A stretch of DNA of 64,000 nucleotides from Bacteroidales bacterium (GCA_020052415.1 JAGVPB010000037.1:1-64000); one strand, 5' to 3'. Shown: positions 17,289 through 27,941, numbered from the stretch's first letter. Notes: generated by a model from the sequence alone, not told the origin. A program made the numbers and translations.

Positions 17289-18779
17289 ATGAAGAAAAAG
17301 TGTTTCAGTAATTTTTTGAATATACAGATTTTAATTATTCTTATTGGAAGTGCGGTAGTGGCACAATCGCAGGAAAATGTAGTCCGGCTTACACTGCAGG
17401 ATGCCATTGAAATTGCTAAAAAGCAATCGCCGGATGCTCTGATGGCAAAGCACAAATTCAGGGCAAGTTACTGGCAATACCGTTCGTACCAGGCAAAATA
17501 CCTTCCGTCGCTTACTTTGAACGGTAGCCTTCCAAGTTTCGATAAATCAATCAACCGGATAAGGCTCGAAGAAGGCAGTATTTTTTCTCAAAGCAATGAA
17601 AACAGCCTGAGTGCGGGTTTATCAATCATACAGCAAATCGGATTAACCGGTGGAAATATTTCCATAAATTCAAGCTTTGAAAGACTCGACAATTTTATCC
17701 TGGATTCAACTTCCTACAATGCTACTTTATTAAATATTGCTTTCAGACAACCATTGTTTACTTTTAATACCTTCCGATGGGAAAGAAAACTGGAACCGAT
17801 GCTTTATGAGGAGTCCAGAAAATCCTATATCGAGGATATGGAGCAGATTTCACTTACCGCAACAAATCTATTTTTTAACCTTTTACTTGCTCAGATTCAG
17901 GAGCAAATTGTCCGGATCAATGAAGCCAATTATGATACTTTATATAAAATTGCCGAGGGACGTTTTAACCTTGGAAAAATTGCGGAAAATGATCTTCTTC
18001 AACTTGAATTGCAATACCTGCGGGCAAGCTCTGCTGTAAAAGACGCTGAACTTGACCTGGAAAATCAGCGCTTCCGATTCAAATCCTTTCTCCGAATTCA
18101 GGAAGAAAGCGAAATTGAACTGATCATACCCACACTGATTAACCCTTTTATGGTTGATGCTTCCCGTGCGATTATGGAAGCACGGGCCAACAGTTCTGTT
18201 GCGCTTGCTTTTACCCGTCGCTTAATGGAAGCTGAGAGTACTGTTGCACAGGCAAAGTACAATGGACGGTTCGACGCTGAATTATTTGCTTTATATGGAC
18301 TTTCGAATAATGACGAATATATCCGGTACCTGAACGATAATCCCTCCGACCAGCAGCATTTTGAACTTGGAATTTCCCTTCCGATCCTTGATTGGGGCGT
18401 GGCCCGGGGAAAAATAAAAATGGCCGAGTCGAACCAGGAAATTGTCAGAACAACCATAGAGCAGGAGCAGATTGATTTTAACCAGGAAATATTTCTGAAA
18501 GTTTCGAGGTTCAATATGCAGTATAACCAGGTGCTTATTTCAGCAAAAGCTGATACCGTTGCACAAAAGGGATACGAAATCACCAAAGCAAGATACCTTA
18601 TTGGAAAAATAAGCATTACCGACCTGAACATTGCTCAAACGGAATCCGATAACTCCAAGAGTAATTTTATAAATTCACTGGGAACCTACTGGCGAAACTA
18701 TTATGACCTACGCCGTATGACACTATATGATTGGGAAAGAAACGAGCCCATTATGGTGGATTATAAGGACTTGCTCTGA
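17289..18779 (+). CDS. TolC-family outer-membrane channel
   Basis: The 496-residue protein has a signal peptide (ILIILIGSAVVAQS) and the two-repeat TolC pattern: LTLQDAIEIAKKQSPDALMAKH, long coiled-coil helices, and in the second half ELGISLPILDWGVARGKIKMAESN and ARYLIGKISITDLNIAQTE. It forms the trimeric exit duct for the adaptor and permease encoded just before it. The gap to the permease is only the 7-bp repeat, so the three genes are probably one operon. Confidence 0.9.
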   Translation: MKKKCFSNFLNIQILIILIGSAVVAQSQENVVRLTLQDAIEIAKKQSPDALMAKHKFRASYWQYRSYQAKYLPSLTLNGSLPSFDKSINRIRLEEGSIFSQSNENSLSAGLSIIQQIGLTGGNISINSSFERLDNFILDSTSYNATLLNIAFRQPLFTFNTFRWERKLEPMLYEESRKSYIEDMEQISLTATNLFFNLLLAQIQEQIVRINEANYDTLYKIAEGRFNLGKIAENDLLQLELQYLRASSAVKDAELDLENQRFRFKSFLRIQEESEIELIIPTLINPFMVDASRAIMEARANSSVALAFTRRLMEAESTVAQAKYNGRFDAELFALYGLSNNDEYIRYLNDNPSDQQHFELGISLPILDWGVARGKIKMAESNQEIVRTTIEQEQIDFNQEIFLKVSRFNMQYNQVLISAKADTVAQKGYEITKARYLIGKISITDLNIAQTESDNSKSNFINSLGTYWRNYYDLRRMTLYDWERNEPIMVDYKDLL

Positions 18780-18854
18780 TAACTGAGAGGATGTTCCAGG
18801 TTGCCCCGCAGAGCTGGATATTCGCTTCGCTGCGACTGGTTGCTGGTTGCTTGA

Positions 18855-19068
18855 TTCTGGGTTCTGAGTTCTCAGTTCACGGTTCTGTTTCCCATTGCCG
18901 ACTGCCGACTTCCTTTTATCTTATTGCTGGTAGCTTGTTACTTGTTCTCACTTCTCAGTTCTCAGTTACGTGTCTGTTACGGACTTCTAATTTCTAATAT
19001 TTAAGTACTCAATACTCATGCCCACACATCTAAATACTAATTACTAAATACTAATTTCTAAATTCAAA
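18855..19068. repeat. Heptamer-repeat spacer
   Basis: Several short 7-bp tandem arrays follow each other: gagttct/cagttca, gccgact x2, ttctcag/ttctcac, tactaat/tactaaa/ttctaaa. This fills most of the 324-bp gap 18780-19103. The 68-aa ORF here is an artefact of the repeats; no gene is seen. Confidence 0.8.
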
Positions 19069-19103
19069 TATTCCTATTTTTACAGGCTTAAATTTTATTA
19101 ACT

Positions 19104-20240
19104 GTGCCGGACTGGAAAGTACAGATCAAAAACTATTTCGTTTTTAGCAAGACAGAAAGCCGGGGTATTTTTATCCTGCTTTCGATACTTTTCCTGCTTA
19201 TAATAATAAATTTCTTGCTACCATGGCTTATTACATCCGACAATATTGACTTTTCGGAATTTGAAAAAGAGATTGAACAGCTAAAGGAAGGGAAGTCAAG
19301 TAATGTGGTTGCCATTGATAAAGAATCAGCTAAGCTTGATGAGAATATTAATTATCCGGAAAGGTTAAAACCCTTCATGTTTGATCCGAATGGATTGCCA
19401 TCGGAAGATTGGAAAAAATTAGGTCTTGAAGACTGGCAGATTAAGGTAATCAAAAATTATGAAGCCAAAGGGGGTGTTTTTCGTGATAAGGATGATCTTG
19501 CCGGGATATACAGCATCAGTGAAGAGGAATTCAGAATTTTGGAACCTTTTATTTCAATTAAAGGAAATTGGAATGAACCGGGTGAAAAAATCGATACACC
19601 ATTGGAAATAAAACCTTCTGAATTTGATCCCAATACTCTGGGAAGAGAAAAATGGCTTGAAATGGGTTTGAAGGAAAATGTCGTAACTGCGATATTGAAT
19701 TACCGTGAAAAAGGAGGTAAATTCAATGTAAAGCAGGACCTGAAAAAAATCTATACGTTGTCCGAAAAAGAATACCTGGCACTTGAACCATTCATTATGA
19801 TTGCTGAGGTTGCACCTCCTGATGTCAAGGTTATTGAAAAAATTATCGTCGGATTAAATGATGCAGATACATTGGATCTGCAACAACTTACCGGAATTGG
19901 TCCTTCTTTCGCCAAAAGGATAGTGAAGTACCGCGATCTCCTGGGCGGTTTTTATGCGAAGGAGCAATTGATGGAGGTTTATGGCATGGATAGTATCAAA
20001 TATGTTGCAATTAAGGATTATGTTACGGTTGATCCGTCTTTGGTCAGGAAAATGAACATCAACACCATTTCAATTAAAGAAATGATAAAGCATCCCTACT
20101 TTGAATTTTATATTGCAAAATCAATTTTAAACTATCGTAACGAAATTGGAAAATATATAGATATCGCACAAATAAAGGAAGCAAAGCTTATTTATGATCA
20201 GCTTTTCACGAAAATAGAACCTTATCTAACAATAAAATAG
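19104..20240 (+). CDS. Helix-hairpin-helix (ComEA-like) membrane-anchored protein
   Basis: The 378-residue protein starts with GTG. It has one membrane helix near the N-terminus (GIFILLSILFLLIIINFLLPWLI) and then at least three ComEA-type helix-hairpin-helix units: DPNGLPSEDWKKLGL...GGVFRDKDDLAGIYSI, DPNTLGREKWLEMGL...KQDLKKIYTL, and DADTLDLQQLTGIGPSFAKRIVKYRDLLGGF. HHH units bind DNA backbone, and proteins of this layout are common in Bacteroidota, possibly in DNA uptake; the role is not established. It is followed after 10 bp by a TPR gene. Confidence 0.82.
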   Translation: MPDWKVQIKNYFVFSKTESRGIFILLSILFLLIIINFLLPWLITSDNIDFSEFEKEIEQLKEGKSSNVVAIDKESAKLDENINYPERLKPFMFDPNGLPSEDWKKLGLEDWQIKVIKNYEAKGGVFRDKDDLAGIYSISEEEFRILEPFISIKGNWNEPGEKIDTPLEIKPSEFDPNTLGREKWLEMGLKENVVTAILNYREKGGKFNVKQDLKKIYTLSEKEYLALEPFIMIAEVAPPDVKVIEKIIVGLNDADTLDLQQLTGIGPSFAKRIVKYRDLLGGFYAKEQLMEVYGMDSIKYVAIKDYVTVDPSLVRKMNINTISIKEMIKHPYFEFYIAKSILNYRNEIGKYIDIAQIKEAKLIYDQLFTKIEPYLTIK

Positions 20241-20250
20241 CAATAAGTAA

Positions 20251-21621
20251 ATGGAGTTTATGACATTCCAACATAAAATCATTCGGTTATTTTTCTTAAC
20301 TATTACAGTTTTTTTAATATCCTGCAATTCGTTTTGCCAGGATGATAATATTGACGGATCTCTGATTTTTCAGCAAACACTGAAGACAGCTGACAGCCTC
20401 AACAGGCTTTGCTCAGAAACCTGGGATAGCGACAGAAAACTGGCCCTGTATTATGCTGAACAGGCTCTTGAAATATCCGAAAGATCGAATTATGACATAG
20501 GTAAAGGCATTGCATTGAAGAACATAGGCAACATCAATCTCTTTACTGGAAAATATGATGAAGCCATTGTCTTTTATGAAAAAGCCATTGAGATTTTTCA
20601 AAAAACCAGGCATGAAAAAGGCATCGCAGGTTGCAATAATAACATAGGAATGGTGCTCGAACGTAAGGGCGAATATGAGATGGCACTTCAATTTTATGAA
20701 AAATCTCTCGACTATGAAATTAATGTTCATAACACAGATGGTGCGGCAGTCACTTATGAAAATATGGGCAATGTCTATTTTTATCTGGGTAACTACAGCC
20801 AATGCCTGGATTATTTTAACAAGGCTGCAGCCTATTTTGATAAAGCTGAAAATACAGAGGGAAGGATAAAATTGTTGATAAATCTTGGTGCTGTTTATGA
20901 AGCAATGAATATGCTTGACAAAGCAATTTCAAATAATGAGAATGCCCTGACAGGGTCACGAAAAGCGGGGAATAAATACCTTGAGGCATCAGCGCTGCAT
21001 AATTTGGGATCGAATTATTTTGAAACCGGTGATTTAAATAAATCACTGAATTACTTTCAAAAAACATTAGTGGTCAAAGATGAACTTGAAGATAAAAAAG
21101 GCATAGCGGCGGCATTGAAAATGATAGGAAGAATTTATAATGAGAGAGAAAATTACGATCTGGCAATTGATTACTATTTTCAGGCGCTTAAAATCAGCGA
21201 GGAAATGGAAGATAAAAGGGCGATTGCTGAAACCTTTACTTTAATCGGTGAAAACCTTGAAAAGAAAGGACAACACAAGCAGGCAATAGAATTTTTCAGG
21301 CAGAGCCTTGATCTGGCGGCAGAGATAAACGCCAGAGCCGAAAAGTTAAACAATTACCAGCAATTTGTTCTCGCCTTTACCTCACTGAAAGAAATTGACA
21401 GCGCATCAAAATACCTCAACCTTTACAAAACTTTGAATGATTCCCTTACAGCCGGATTTATATCTGAATCTAAATCTGTTATGAACGTTAATAAATCAGA
21501 AATTGAAAAACAGCAGGATAAAATAATTTTATACAGAGGAGCACTATTCTTTTCCGGTTTGATAATCCTGCTTTTGATCGCATTCATGGTCTTTAGAACG
21601 AAGAAACATACCCGGATTTAA
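20251..21621 (+). CDS. TPR-repeat membrane protein without kinase domain
   Basis: The 456-residue protein has a signal peptide ending near LISCNSFCQ (a possible lipobox), about eight TPR units (for example GNINLFTGKYDEAIVFYEKAIEIFQ), and a C-terminal helix (ALFFSGLIILLLIAFMVF) with only a short cytosolic tail. Its sensor-like architecture resembles the N-terminal half of the TPR hybrid kinase at 31292 but lacks any transmitter domain. It may be a protein-binding scaffold. It lies 10 bp after the HHH gene. Confidence 0.8.
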   Translation: MEFMTFQHKIIRLFFLTITVFLISCNSFCQDDNIDGSLIFQQTLKTADSLNRLCSETWDSDRKLALYYAEQALEISERSNYDIGKGIALKNIGNINLFTGKYDEAIVFYEKAIEIFQKTRHEKGIAGCNNNIGMVLERKGEYEMALQFYEKSLDYEINVHNTDGAAVTYENMGNVYFYLGNYSQCLDYFNKAAAYFDKAENTEGRIKLLINLGAVYEAMNMLDKAISNNENALTGSRKAGNKYLEASALHNLGSNYFETGDLNKSLNYFQKTLVVKDELEDKKGIAAALKMIGRIYNERENYDLAIDYYFQALKISEEMEDKRAIAETFTLIGENLEKKGQHKQAIEFFRQSLDLAAEINARAEKLNNYQQFVLAFTSLKEIDSASKYLNLYKTLNDSLTAGFISESKSVMNVNKSEIEKQQDKIILYRGALFFSGLIILLLIAFMVFRTKKHTRI

Positions 21622-21676
21622 AACTTGAATGCACTCCGAAAAGTGTTGCGTAACGTCATTTAGAAGGCGGAGCCTG

Positions 21677-21785
21677 AAGCAATCTGTTGATCTACAATGC
21701 ATACGGATTGCTTCACTACGTTCGCAATCACGAAGAATGATTTTTCGGAACAACTCAGAACACAGAACTGAGAACTGAGAATTTT
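21677..21785. repeat. Inverted repeat and heptamer repeat spacer
   Basis: AAGCAATCTGT (21677-21687) and ACGGATTGCTT (21703-21713) form an 11-bp stem with one G-U, followed by heptamer repeats agaactg/agaacac (about 21755-21783). No gene in the 192-bp gap. Confidence 0.6.
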
Positions 21786-21813
21786 TAGCTTACTTCCACA
21801 CTTCTGTTCCACA

Positions 21814-24315
21814 TCACCCGTTCCTGCGTTCTTCCGGCTTTTTCGTCCTTCTCAGATATTGATAATCGAGATAATATATGACTTTTAAGGAAAAGCTATT
21901 GGTCGCAGGAGAATGAACTGTAGCTCCAAGATTTGTGAAATAATCTCCAGCTATTTCGTTAGCCAATGTTCCGGCAATAATTGATTCATCACTTGTTTCG
22001 ATAAAGTTTTTCCAAACCACATTGATTTCACTACCCGGTGCGAAGTTCCAGCTATAAACCAGATCTATATTAAAAATGTTGACTCCCAGGTTCTCATTTT
22101 CCGAATAAAATGAATGAACAAGGCTTCCATTTTCCTGAAGGTCAAAAAACTCATTATATTTTAGAGTTATCCAGTAGTGCCGAAGTCTGAAATCAAGGGA
22201 GGATTTATTTGTAAATCGGTAATTTGCCTGCAACGAATTTTCAATGGTGATGATATCCCTTGATCCAAAAATAATTGCGCTATCGCTGTTTGAACCCCCA
22301 TAGTGCTTAACATGGCCAAAGTTATTTTTGTCATCATCGCCTGCGAATTCAAAAACAATCATCAGTTTGTCGTTAACTCTGAACCGGGGTTCAAGGCTTA
22401 ACCAGTAGTTGAATTGATCAAAGCCTTTGGAATATTTAATTCCGAAATCGGTATCAACCACAAAACGGTGCCGGTAATCGGGGGAGAATCCGGTATTAAA
22501 GTAAAAATGTGGAGGGCGTTCAAAATACCATCCTTTAACTCTGGGCTCAAAATAATCATTGTTTTCCAGGGGAGATATCATTCCATCGAACCATACCGTG
22601 AGATGATTTTTAAAGGTCGAATGGGTTTCATATTTTATAAATAATCCGACATATTTCCTTGGAAAGTATTGTTGTTCGTACGACAGACTCAATTCATTGA
22701 ACCAATCGAGTATCCTCCAGACAGGTTTGTAAATATTATAACTTAAGGTAAGATGGTCTGCAATATAGTTGTTGCGTTCAAGGTATCCCATATCGTTCTG
22801 ATCATATTTGTCGGATATTAAATCGTGTGAACCGTAACACGTAAAATTTCCACTCATTTTACCTGCAATGAGCATATATTTATAGCCGAATTCAGGATGA
22901 ACCTCATCCTTGTATTTTTGGCTCACTATTCCCTGTCCATATATAAAATAATTATTGGATTTGTCGGCCAATCTGATTTCGGAACCCGTGACATTGGCTG
23001 AGTATTCATTGGATGGCTTATAAACGTTGGTATTGAACAGGCTGACAAAGGAATTATTTTTCAATGCCTGATCAAGAACAAACATATTGAAATTGGTGAA
23101 TGGCTCTGTGAGAATTCGCCTGCTGGCACCTGTGACAGTGTCGGATACTTCTGCTTTAGTGTTCGCGGTCATACCGTTAAAAATACCCAGCGCAAGATTT
23201 TTTTTGTTTTTACCGGAAATTTTTGTGGCATTGATCAGGTTTGCTTCAGGAGGATTTTTCGTAATGACTTCGGAGGAAGCGATTTCATCAGCAACATGAT
23301 CATGGCCGGAAGGTTTAGATCCAAGTCGCCTTGTGTAAAATATATTGCCTTTATTGAATAATTCGGTACCTTCCGTAAAGAATGGCCGTTTTTCATCATA
23401 GTAAATTTCGAAAGGTGTAAGGTTATAAACTTTATCGTCGGATTGTACCTGTCCGAAATCAGGTATAAGGGTCATATCAAGGGTATAACTTTCGTTAATC
23501 CCAAATTTCAAATCAAGTCCATAGTTGTATGAGTATCCCCAGCTCTTGCTTTCAGGGTTTTTTTCAAGGTATCCGGCAACATAAGGAACAAAGGACAGTC
23601 TGAGCGGGGGGTCAATATTTTGGATACCATGAAGTTCTCCTGCCTGGTTGTTAATTCCATCTACTTCCCTATTGATGAAATTCCAGGTGGTATTCTCCTT
23701 GTATCGCATTATATTCCTGAATATCTGCAGCCCCCATACCTGCTTTTCAGTTTTCGGGAACCGAAGTGCTGACCAGGGTATTTTAAATTCTGCAATCCAT
23801 CCGCTGTCGCAGATTTTTATTTCGCTTTGCCATACTGCATCCCAGCTTCCGTCTTCTCCAAAACTTTGTCCTGACTTCATGTCAACCTGCACACCGGAAG
23901 CAGTTACAAAGAATCCGAAAGCTGCAAGATTATCATTGAAACAATCGAAGTACACTCCGAAATAATCTGCCATACTGATTTCATCTCTTTGACTTAACTC
24001 GGTGAAAATGCTGTCGGGACGGGGGTCGTATAGCATAGCACCCACATAGATTGCCATGTCGTTATAAATAAATTTCACTTCTGATTTATAGGTTGCAGGT
24101 TTTCCGTTGTAGGGAATGAACTGGTAAAAATCCGTAGCTACCGTTGCATTTTTCCAGGAGGAGTCTCCAAGAAGCGCATCAATTTCAGGCGCATCCTTTA
24201 CTCTTTCAGCAATAACTTTTTTTTTAGCCGGTTGTGCAGTAAGCTGAAATGAAATACCCGTCAGATAAACTACCAAAAGTGCAACCTGAAAAATATTTTT
24301 CTGTTTTCCTGTCAT
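21814..24315 (-). CDS. DUF5916 outer-membrane beta-barrel with CBM9-like domain
   Basis: The 833-residue protein has a signal peptide (VALLVVYLTGISFQLTAQ), an N-terminal carbohydrate-binding family 9-like beta-sandwich (DAPEIDALLGDSSWKNATVATDF...ADYFGVYFDCFND, about 35-230) and a long DUF5916 region rich in alternating beta strands that ends in a barrel (SFSLKVIYYLDYQYL). Function of DUF5916 proteins is unknown; a surface glycan-binding role is suggested by the CBM9-like part. It is monocistronic, with a -7 box at 24331-24338. Confidence 0.85.
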   Translation of the reverse strand: MTGKQKNIFQVALLVVYLTGISFQLTAQPAKKKVIAERVKDAPEIDALLGDSSWKNATVATDFYQFIPYNGKPATYKSEVKFIYNDMAIYVGAMLYDPRPDSIFTELSQRDEISMADYFGVYFDCFNDNLAAFGFFVTASGVQVDMKSGQSFGEDGSWDAVWQSEIKICDSGWIAEFKIPWSALRFPKTEKQVWGLQIFRNIMRYKENTTWNFINREVDGINNQAGELHGIQNIDPPLRLSFVPYVAGYLEKNPESKSWGYSYNYGLDLKFGINESYTLDMTLIPDFGQVQSDDKVYNLTPFEIYYDEKRPFFTEGTELFNKGNIFYTRRLGSKPSGHDHVADEIASSEVITKNPPEANLINATKISGKNKKNLALGIFNGMTANTKAEVSDTVTGASRRILTEPFTNFNMFVLDQALKNNSFVSLFNTNVYKPSNEYSANVTGSEIRLADKSNNYFIYGQGIVSQKYKDEVHPEFGYKYMLIAGKMSGNFTCYGSHDLISDKYDQNDMGYLERNNYIADHLTLSYNIYKPVWRILDWFNELSLSYEQQYFPRKYVGLFIKYETHSTFKNHLTVWFDGMISPLENNDYFEPRVKGWYFERPPHFYFNTGFSPDYRHRFVVDTDFGIKYSKGFDQFNYWLSLEPRFRVNDKLMIVFEFAGDDDKNNFGHVKHYGGSNSDSAIIFGSRDIITIENSLQANYRFTNKSSLDFRLRHYWITLKYNEFFDLQENGSLVHSFYSENENLGVNIFNIDLVYSWNFAPGSEINVVWKNFIETSDESIIAGTLANEIAGDYFTNLGATVHSPATNSFSLKVIYYLDYQYLRRTKKPEERRNG

Positions 24316-24330
24316 AAGAAATTAATTCGC

Positions 24331-24338
24331 CAAAATTA
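24331..24338 (-). promoter_or_regulatory. -7 box TAATTTTG for the DUF5916 gene
   Basis: TAnnTTTG on the minus strand about 16 bp before the ATG; no clear -33. Confidence 0.35.
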
Positions 24339-24421
24339 TGATAAAGATTCGTTGATTCAGGGTGCTTCGAAACAAAGCAATTAAAATTCAGGTCGAAAAG
24401 GGCTGGAAAATATGTTCCGGG

Positions 24422-24946
24422 TCATTTGATGAAGGACTTTGTAATGTTTAAATCAATATATAACCGGTAGTTTTCATCATCAAAACAAACAAAAAATATT
24501 TTTTTAATTTCATTTCCTGTTTTAATGAACGAATTTATTTCCGATAATGCAATATTCGCGGCAAGGTCCTTTGGAAAGCCATAAATTCCGGTGCTGATAT
24601 TGGGAAATGCAATTGTTTTCAGATGGTAGTCTGAAGCAAGGTTAAGGCTGTTTCTATAACAGTTTTTCAGCAGCTTCTCCTCATTATTTGATCCACCACT
24701 CCAAACAGGTCCGACGGTATGAATTATATATTTTGCTGGCAGGTTGTACCCTTTGGTAATTTTTGCTTCGCCGGTCCCGCATCCATTAAGTGCACGGCAT
24801 TCTTCCAGCAATAGCGGACCTGCTGCCCGATGAATAGCTCCGTCAACACCTCCGCCACCCAAAAGGCTCCTGTTTGCAGCATTAACTATCGCATCTACCT
24901 TAAGTTTTGTTATATCACCCCGGATGATCTCAATTTCAGAACTCAT
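24422..24946 (-). CDS. Macrodomain protein, O-acetyl-ADP-ribose deacetylase-like
   Basis: The 174-residue single macrodomain has the YmdB/MacroD signature: [34 protein letters not shown] with the catalytic Asn/Asp positions, [26 protein letters not shown], and [17 protein letters not shown]. It hydrolyses O-acetyl-ADP-ribose and can remove ADP-ribose from acidic residues. It follows the NfeD-like gene by 2 bp on the minus strand. Nothing ties it to the TIR operon 18 kb away. Confidence 0.9.
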   Translation of the reverse strand: MSSEIEIIRGDITKLKVDAIVNAANRSLLGGGGVDGAIHRAAGPLLLEECRALNGCGTGEAKITKGYNLPAKYIIHTVGPVWSGGSNNEEKLLKNCYRNSLNLASDYHLKTIAFPNISTGIYGFPKDLAANIALSEINSFIKTGNEIKKIFFVCFDDENYRLYIDLNITKSFIK

Positions 24947-24948
24947 AT

Positions 24949-26301
24949 TTATTCCGATTTTTTTACTATCAATTGTGAAGTTTGATATCCGGTCACCTTA
25001 ATGGGTATTCCTTTTTCAATATATCCGGTTTCTGCAGTTGCATCATAAATGTCCTCACCGATCATAACCTTTCCTGCCGGCCTGAGCATGGTATAGGCCA
25101 TGCCGGTTTTACCAACCATGCTTTTATAAACATTGTCGGAAGATGAAAAACCTTCATCTGAATTTTGAACCGAATCTAATGCAAAGTGGCCAAAGGTGGA
25201 AGATGTAAGTAGTTTTCTTCCAAAATAAAATGAAAGCATAATGGAAGTAAAGGCAGCAATAATAACGATAAAAAAAGACCTGATTAAACCGGTGAGTTCC
25301 ACTTTACCGAAATTAAAACCATCATTCCCGGTCATGCTTAAAGTCAGTCCGGCTACTATAAGAATAATACCGGCAATGCCAGGAACACCGAATCCGGGGA
25401 CGACAAAGATTTCAATTCCGAGAAGAACGAGACCGATAATAAAAATTATAATTTCCCAGTGTTCGGCTAATCCTTCGATATATAATGGAGCAAAATATAA
25501 AAGAGCTGCAACAATTGATGCTGCAAGCGGAAATCCGATTCCGGGTGTTTGCAGTTCGAAATAAATTCCTCCGATGATGATCATGATCAGTATTCCGCTA
25601 ACCATCGGATTGATTAGAAACCTAATGATCCTGTCGGAAACAGATAAGTGCTGCTCAATTATTTTATAATTTTTAATGTTGGCGATCCTGAATACCTCAT
25701 CCACAGATTCAGCAATTCCTTCGCAAAAATTGTATTTCAAAGCTTCAGTTGATGTAAAGGTTAAAACTTTACCTGTGTCAATTATACCTTCAATATATAT
25801 AGCCGGATCAACCATTGCCTGGGCTATGTCCGGATCCCGGCCACTCGCTTCGGCTGTCGAGCGCATCATCGAGCGCATATACGACTGGTATTTGTCGGGT
25901 AAAGGTTTTCCTGTTTGATCCACTACGGTCGCGGCGCCAATGTTCGCACCCGATCTCATATAAATGCTGTCGCAGGCTATGGAGATCAATGCCCCTGCCG
26001 ATGCAGCATTGTTATCAATAAAAACCCAAACCGGAATACTTGAATTTAAAATAGCCGTTCGGATGGAATCGGCTGCATCGAGCAAGCCGCCATAAGTATT
26101 CATGTGAATCAATATCAAATCGGTATTTAATTCCTTTGCTTCCGTAAATGCCTTTTTTGTCTTATGCCATACAGGAGGGGCAATCTCCTCCTTGATTTCG
26201 AATTTATAAACCATGAAAAGGCTATCCTGGCCTGCAGTTATTTTACCGATAAAAAATTGTAAAAAAACGAGCAGAAAAATTAATTTATAATTAAAACACA
26301 T
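24949..26301 (-). CDS. NfeD-like membrane serine protease (ClpP-class)
   Basis: The protein is about 450 residues from the ATG at 26301 ([17 protein letters not shown], signal peptide), preferred over the TTG at 26337 that overlaps the upstream gene. The N-terminal half is a ClpP-like serine protease fold ([21 protein letters not shown], then [17 protein letters not shown] with the candidate nucleophile Ser). Four to five membrane helices follow ([30 protein letters not shown] and others) and then a C-terminal NfeD OB-fold ([20 protein letters not shown]). Long NfeD proteins are thought to process stomatin-type partners in membrane quality control; no stomatin gene is adjacent. Confidence 0.87.
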   Translation of the reverse strand: MCFNYKLIFLLVFLQFFIGKITAGQDSLFMVYKFEIKEEIAPPVWHKTKKAFTEAKELNTDLILIHMNTYGGLLDAADSIRTAILNSSIPVWVFIDNNAASAGALISIACDSIYMRSGANIGAATVVDQTGKPLPDKYQSYMRSMMRSTAEASGRDPDIAQAMVDPAIYIEGIIDTGKVLTFTSTEALKYNFCEGIAESVDEVFRIANIKNYKIIEQHLSVSDRIIRFLINPMVSGILIMIIIGGIYFELQTPGIGFPLAASIVAALLYFAPLYIEGLAEHWEIIIFIIGLVLLGIEIFVVPGFGVPGIAGIILIVAGLTLSMTGNDGFNFGKVELTGLIRSFFIVIIAAFTSIMLSFYFGRKLLTSSTFGHFALDSVQNSDEGFSSSDNVYKSMVGKTGMAYTMLRPAGKVMIGEDIYDATAETGYIEKGIPIKVTGYQTSQLIVKKSE

Positions 26302-26333
26302 TTTAACATTAAATTTTATAAACCATAAATAAG

Positions 26334-26693
26334 TCAAGAATTTTTCGCGTCATTGTGCTTCGACCTGTAAAGTTTTTTCCATGCCCTTTGTCTCCAGTAA
26401 TGCCTGCGCATATATTTACCCCAGTTGATATTTGTCCATAATCGTTCGTGTAAATAATAAAGCAGGATTTTAGATGTGAAATCAAAAATAGTTACCACGG
26501 TTGCACCTTCCATTACTTCAGCAAGTCCTTTTTCGGAGTACTGCCTGAAAATAACAAATGCGACCAGGAATGTCGCCAGTGATCCAAAAATGCGCCACGT
26601 AATCGCTTTGGTCAGGCTTCTGCCCGGAGTATCTTTCATCATGGCAGGTTCATCTCCCTGCGAACCAACTGAGTTTCTTGCTATTTCATTCAT
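26334..26693 (-). CDS. DUF2061 membrane protein
   Basis: The protein is about 119 residues from the ATG at 26693 (MNEIARNS); the ORF-track start is a TTG four codons earlier. It contains the DUF2061 core: SLTKAITWRIFGSLATFLVAFVIF, a short loop, and GATVVTIFDFTSKILLYYLHERLW, giving two membrane helices. Members are small inner-membrane proteins, often beside sulfate-assimilation genes, but here it lies upstream of the NfeD-like gene. Role unknown. Confidence 0.85.
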   Translation of the reverse strand: MNEIARNSVGSQGDEPAMMKDTPGRSLTKAITWRIFGSLATFLVAFVIFRQYSEKGLAEVMEGATVVTIFDFTSKILLYYLHERLWTNINWGKYMRRHYWRQRAWKKLYRSKHNDAKNS

Positions 26694-26728
26694 GGAATAA
26701 TTCAAATAATTATTTAATAATATAAATA

Positions 26729-27529
26729 TCAGGTACTCTCAGAAAAATGTAACCTGATTGCATCAAGCAATTCCTTGTAAACACCGGCATTTGCAACGAC
26801 AACCTCTTTGCCAAAGATAAAATTATCATTACCTGAAAAATCACTGATTTTTCCTCCGGCTTCTTCCACAATGATAGCCCCTGCTGCCACGTCCCATGGA
26901 CTTAATCCATATTCATAAAAACCATCAAACCTTCCACAGGCTGTATAAGCAAGGTCAACGGCGGCTGATCCAAGACGTCTTAATCCGTGGGTATGTTCCA
27001 TCAAAAATTTAAACAATTTCAAATACTCATCGAGGCGCCCGTAATCATAATATGGAAAACCCGTAGCTAATAAACTATCCTTTAGCCAGGCCGTATCTGA
27101 AACACGGATTTTGTGTCCGTTCAGAAATGCCCCGCCCAGTTTCCAGGCATAAAAGCACTCCTGCAGGTTAATTTCATAGATCACCCCTGAAATTACTTTT
27201 TCGCGCTCCATCAATGCAATGCTGATTGAATAAAGCGGAACTTTATGAATGAAATTTGTAGTGCCATCAAGGGGATCAATAATCCAGTTGTAGATATCCT
27301 TTTTTTGAAGTCCGGAATTTTCCTCGGCAATAAACCCGGCTTCGGGTAATATTTTACTCAATTCACCAACCAGTCTCTTTTCTGAATTTTTATCCACATA
27401 AGTGACAAAATTGTTCAACCCTTTGATCTCAATATCGGATAGGTCTATCTTTTTAACTTCTGCCCTTAAAAAATTCCCCACCACCCTGGCAACATTAGTC
27501 ACCTGCTTCGTTATCAGTTCAAGATTCAT
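26729..27529 (-). CDS. Inositol monophosphatase family protein
   Basis: The 266-residue protein is of the Mg-dependent phosphatase fold. It has metal-binding EENSG, the signature WIIDPLDGTTNFIH, and the C-terminal SPWDVAAGAIIVEEAGG. It dephosphorylates inositol-1-phosphate or related sugar phosphates; the family also includes SuhB, whose physiological role differs between bacteria. The substrate cannot be read from sequence. It is likely the first gene of a minus-strand group with DUF2061, NfeD-like and macrodomain genes. Confidence 0.9.
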   Translation of the reverse strand: MNLELITKQVTNVARVVGNFLRAEVKKIDLSDIEIKGLNNFVTYVDKNSEKRLVGELSKILPEAGFIAEENSGLQKKDIYNWIIDPLDGTTNFIHKVPLYSISIALMEREKVISGVIYEINLQECFYAWKLGGAFLNGHKIRVSDTAWLKDSLLATGFPYYDYGRLDEYLKLFKFLMEHTHGLRRLGSAAVDLAYTACGRFDGFYEYGLSPWDVAAGAIIVEEAGGKISDFSGNDNFIFGKEVVVANAGVYKELLDAIRLHFSEST

Positions 27530-27805
27530 AAAAAAGGTATGTAATTCATACTAATCCAGCGACCACAAATTAAGAATTTCTATGTAGTAATTGGATATGC
27601 AAATATACATAACTTATTCAAAGTTGGTACGGCAAATCAATTAACGGATATTCATGCCAAATGATATGATTAAACCATCATGAATTCATTTATAAAGCAA
27701 ATGTGATTTATTAAAAAGAAGGTTATGATTGAAGAAATATTAATTAATTCAATTCGTGATTGAATTCTCACTTTTCGTTTTAATTTGGGCACTTTCTAAA
27801 ATAAT

Positions 27806-27836
27806 TTTGCCAAATCAATAATTACATATATATTTG
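27806..27836 (+). promoter_or_regulatory. Promoter, TTTG-N19-TATATTTG, for the PAS hybrid kinase
   Basis: TTTG at 27806-27809 and TATATTTG at 27829-27836 with 19 bp between them match the Bacteroidota -33/-7 consensus fully. It lies about 105 bp before the ATG at 27942, implying a leader of roughly 95 nt. The rest of the 412-bp gap 27530-27941 is AT-rich with no other feature seen. Confidence 0.6.
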
Positions 27837-27941
27837 TTTTTTGTGGTTGGATTCCAAATTTTTTATTTAGGATATGATTACTCTGTAAATTTCCTTATCC
27901 CTGAACAATTTTATTCAGTATTTGTAAAATTTTTATAAAGA

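Noticed and set aside
18791-18997. 68-aa ORF
   Set aside because: It lies wholly in heptamer-repeat DNA and has no coding character.
24422-24946. Macrodomain protein as part of the TIR system
   Set aside because: It is 18 kb away, on the other strand and grouped with housekeeping membrane genes; ADP-ribose chemistry alone is not enough to link them.
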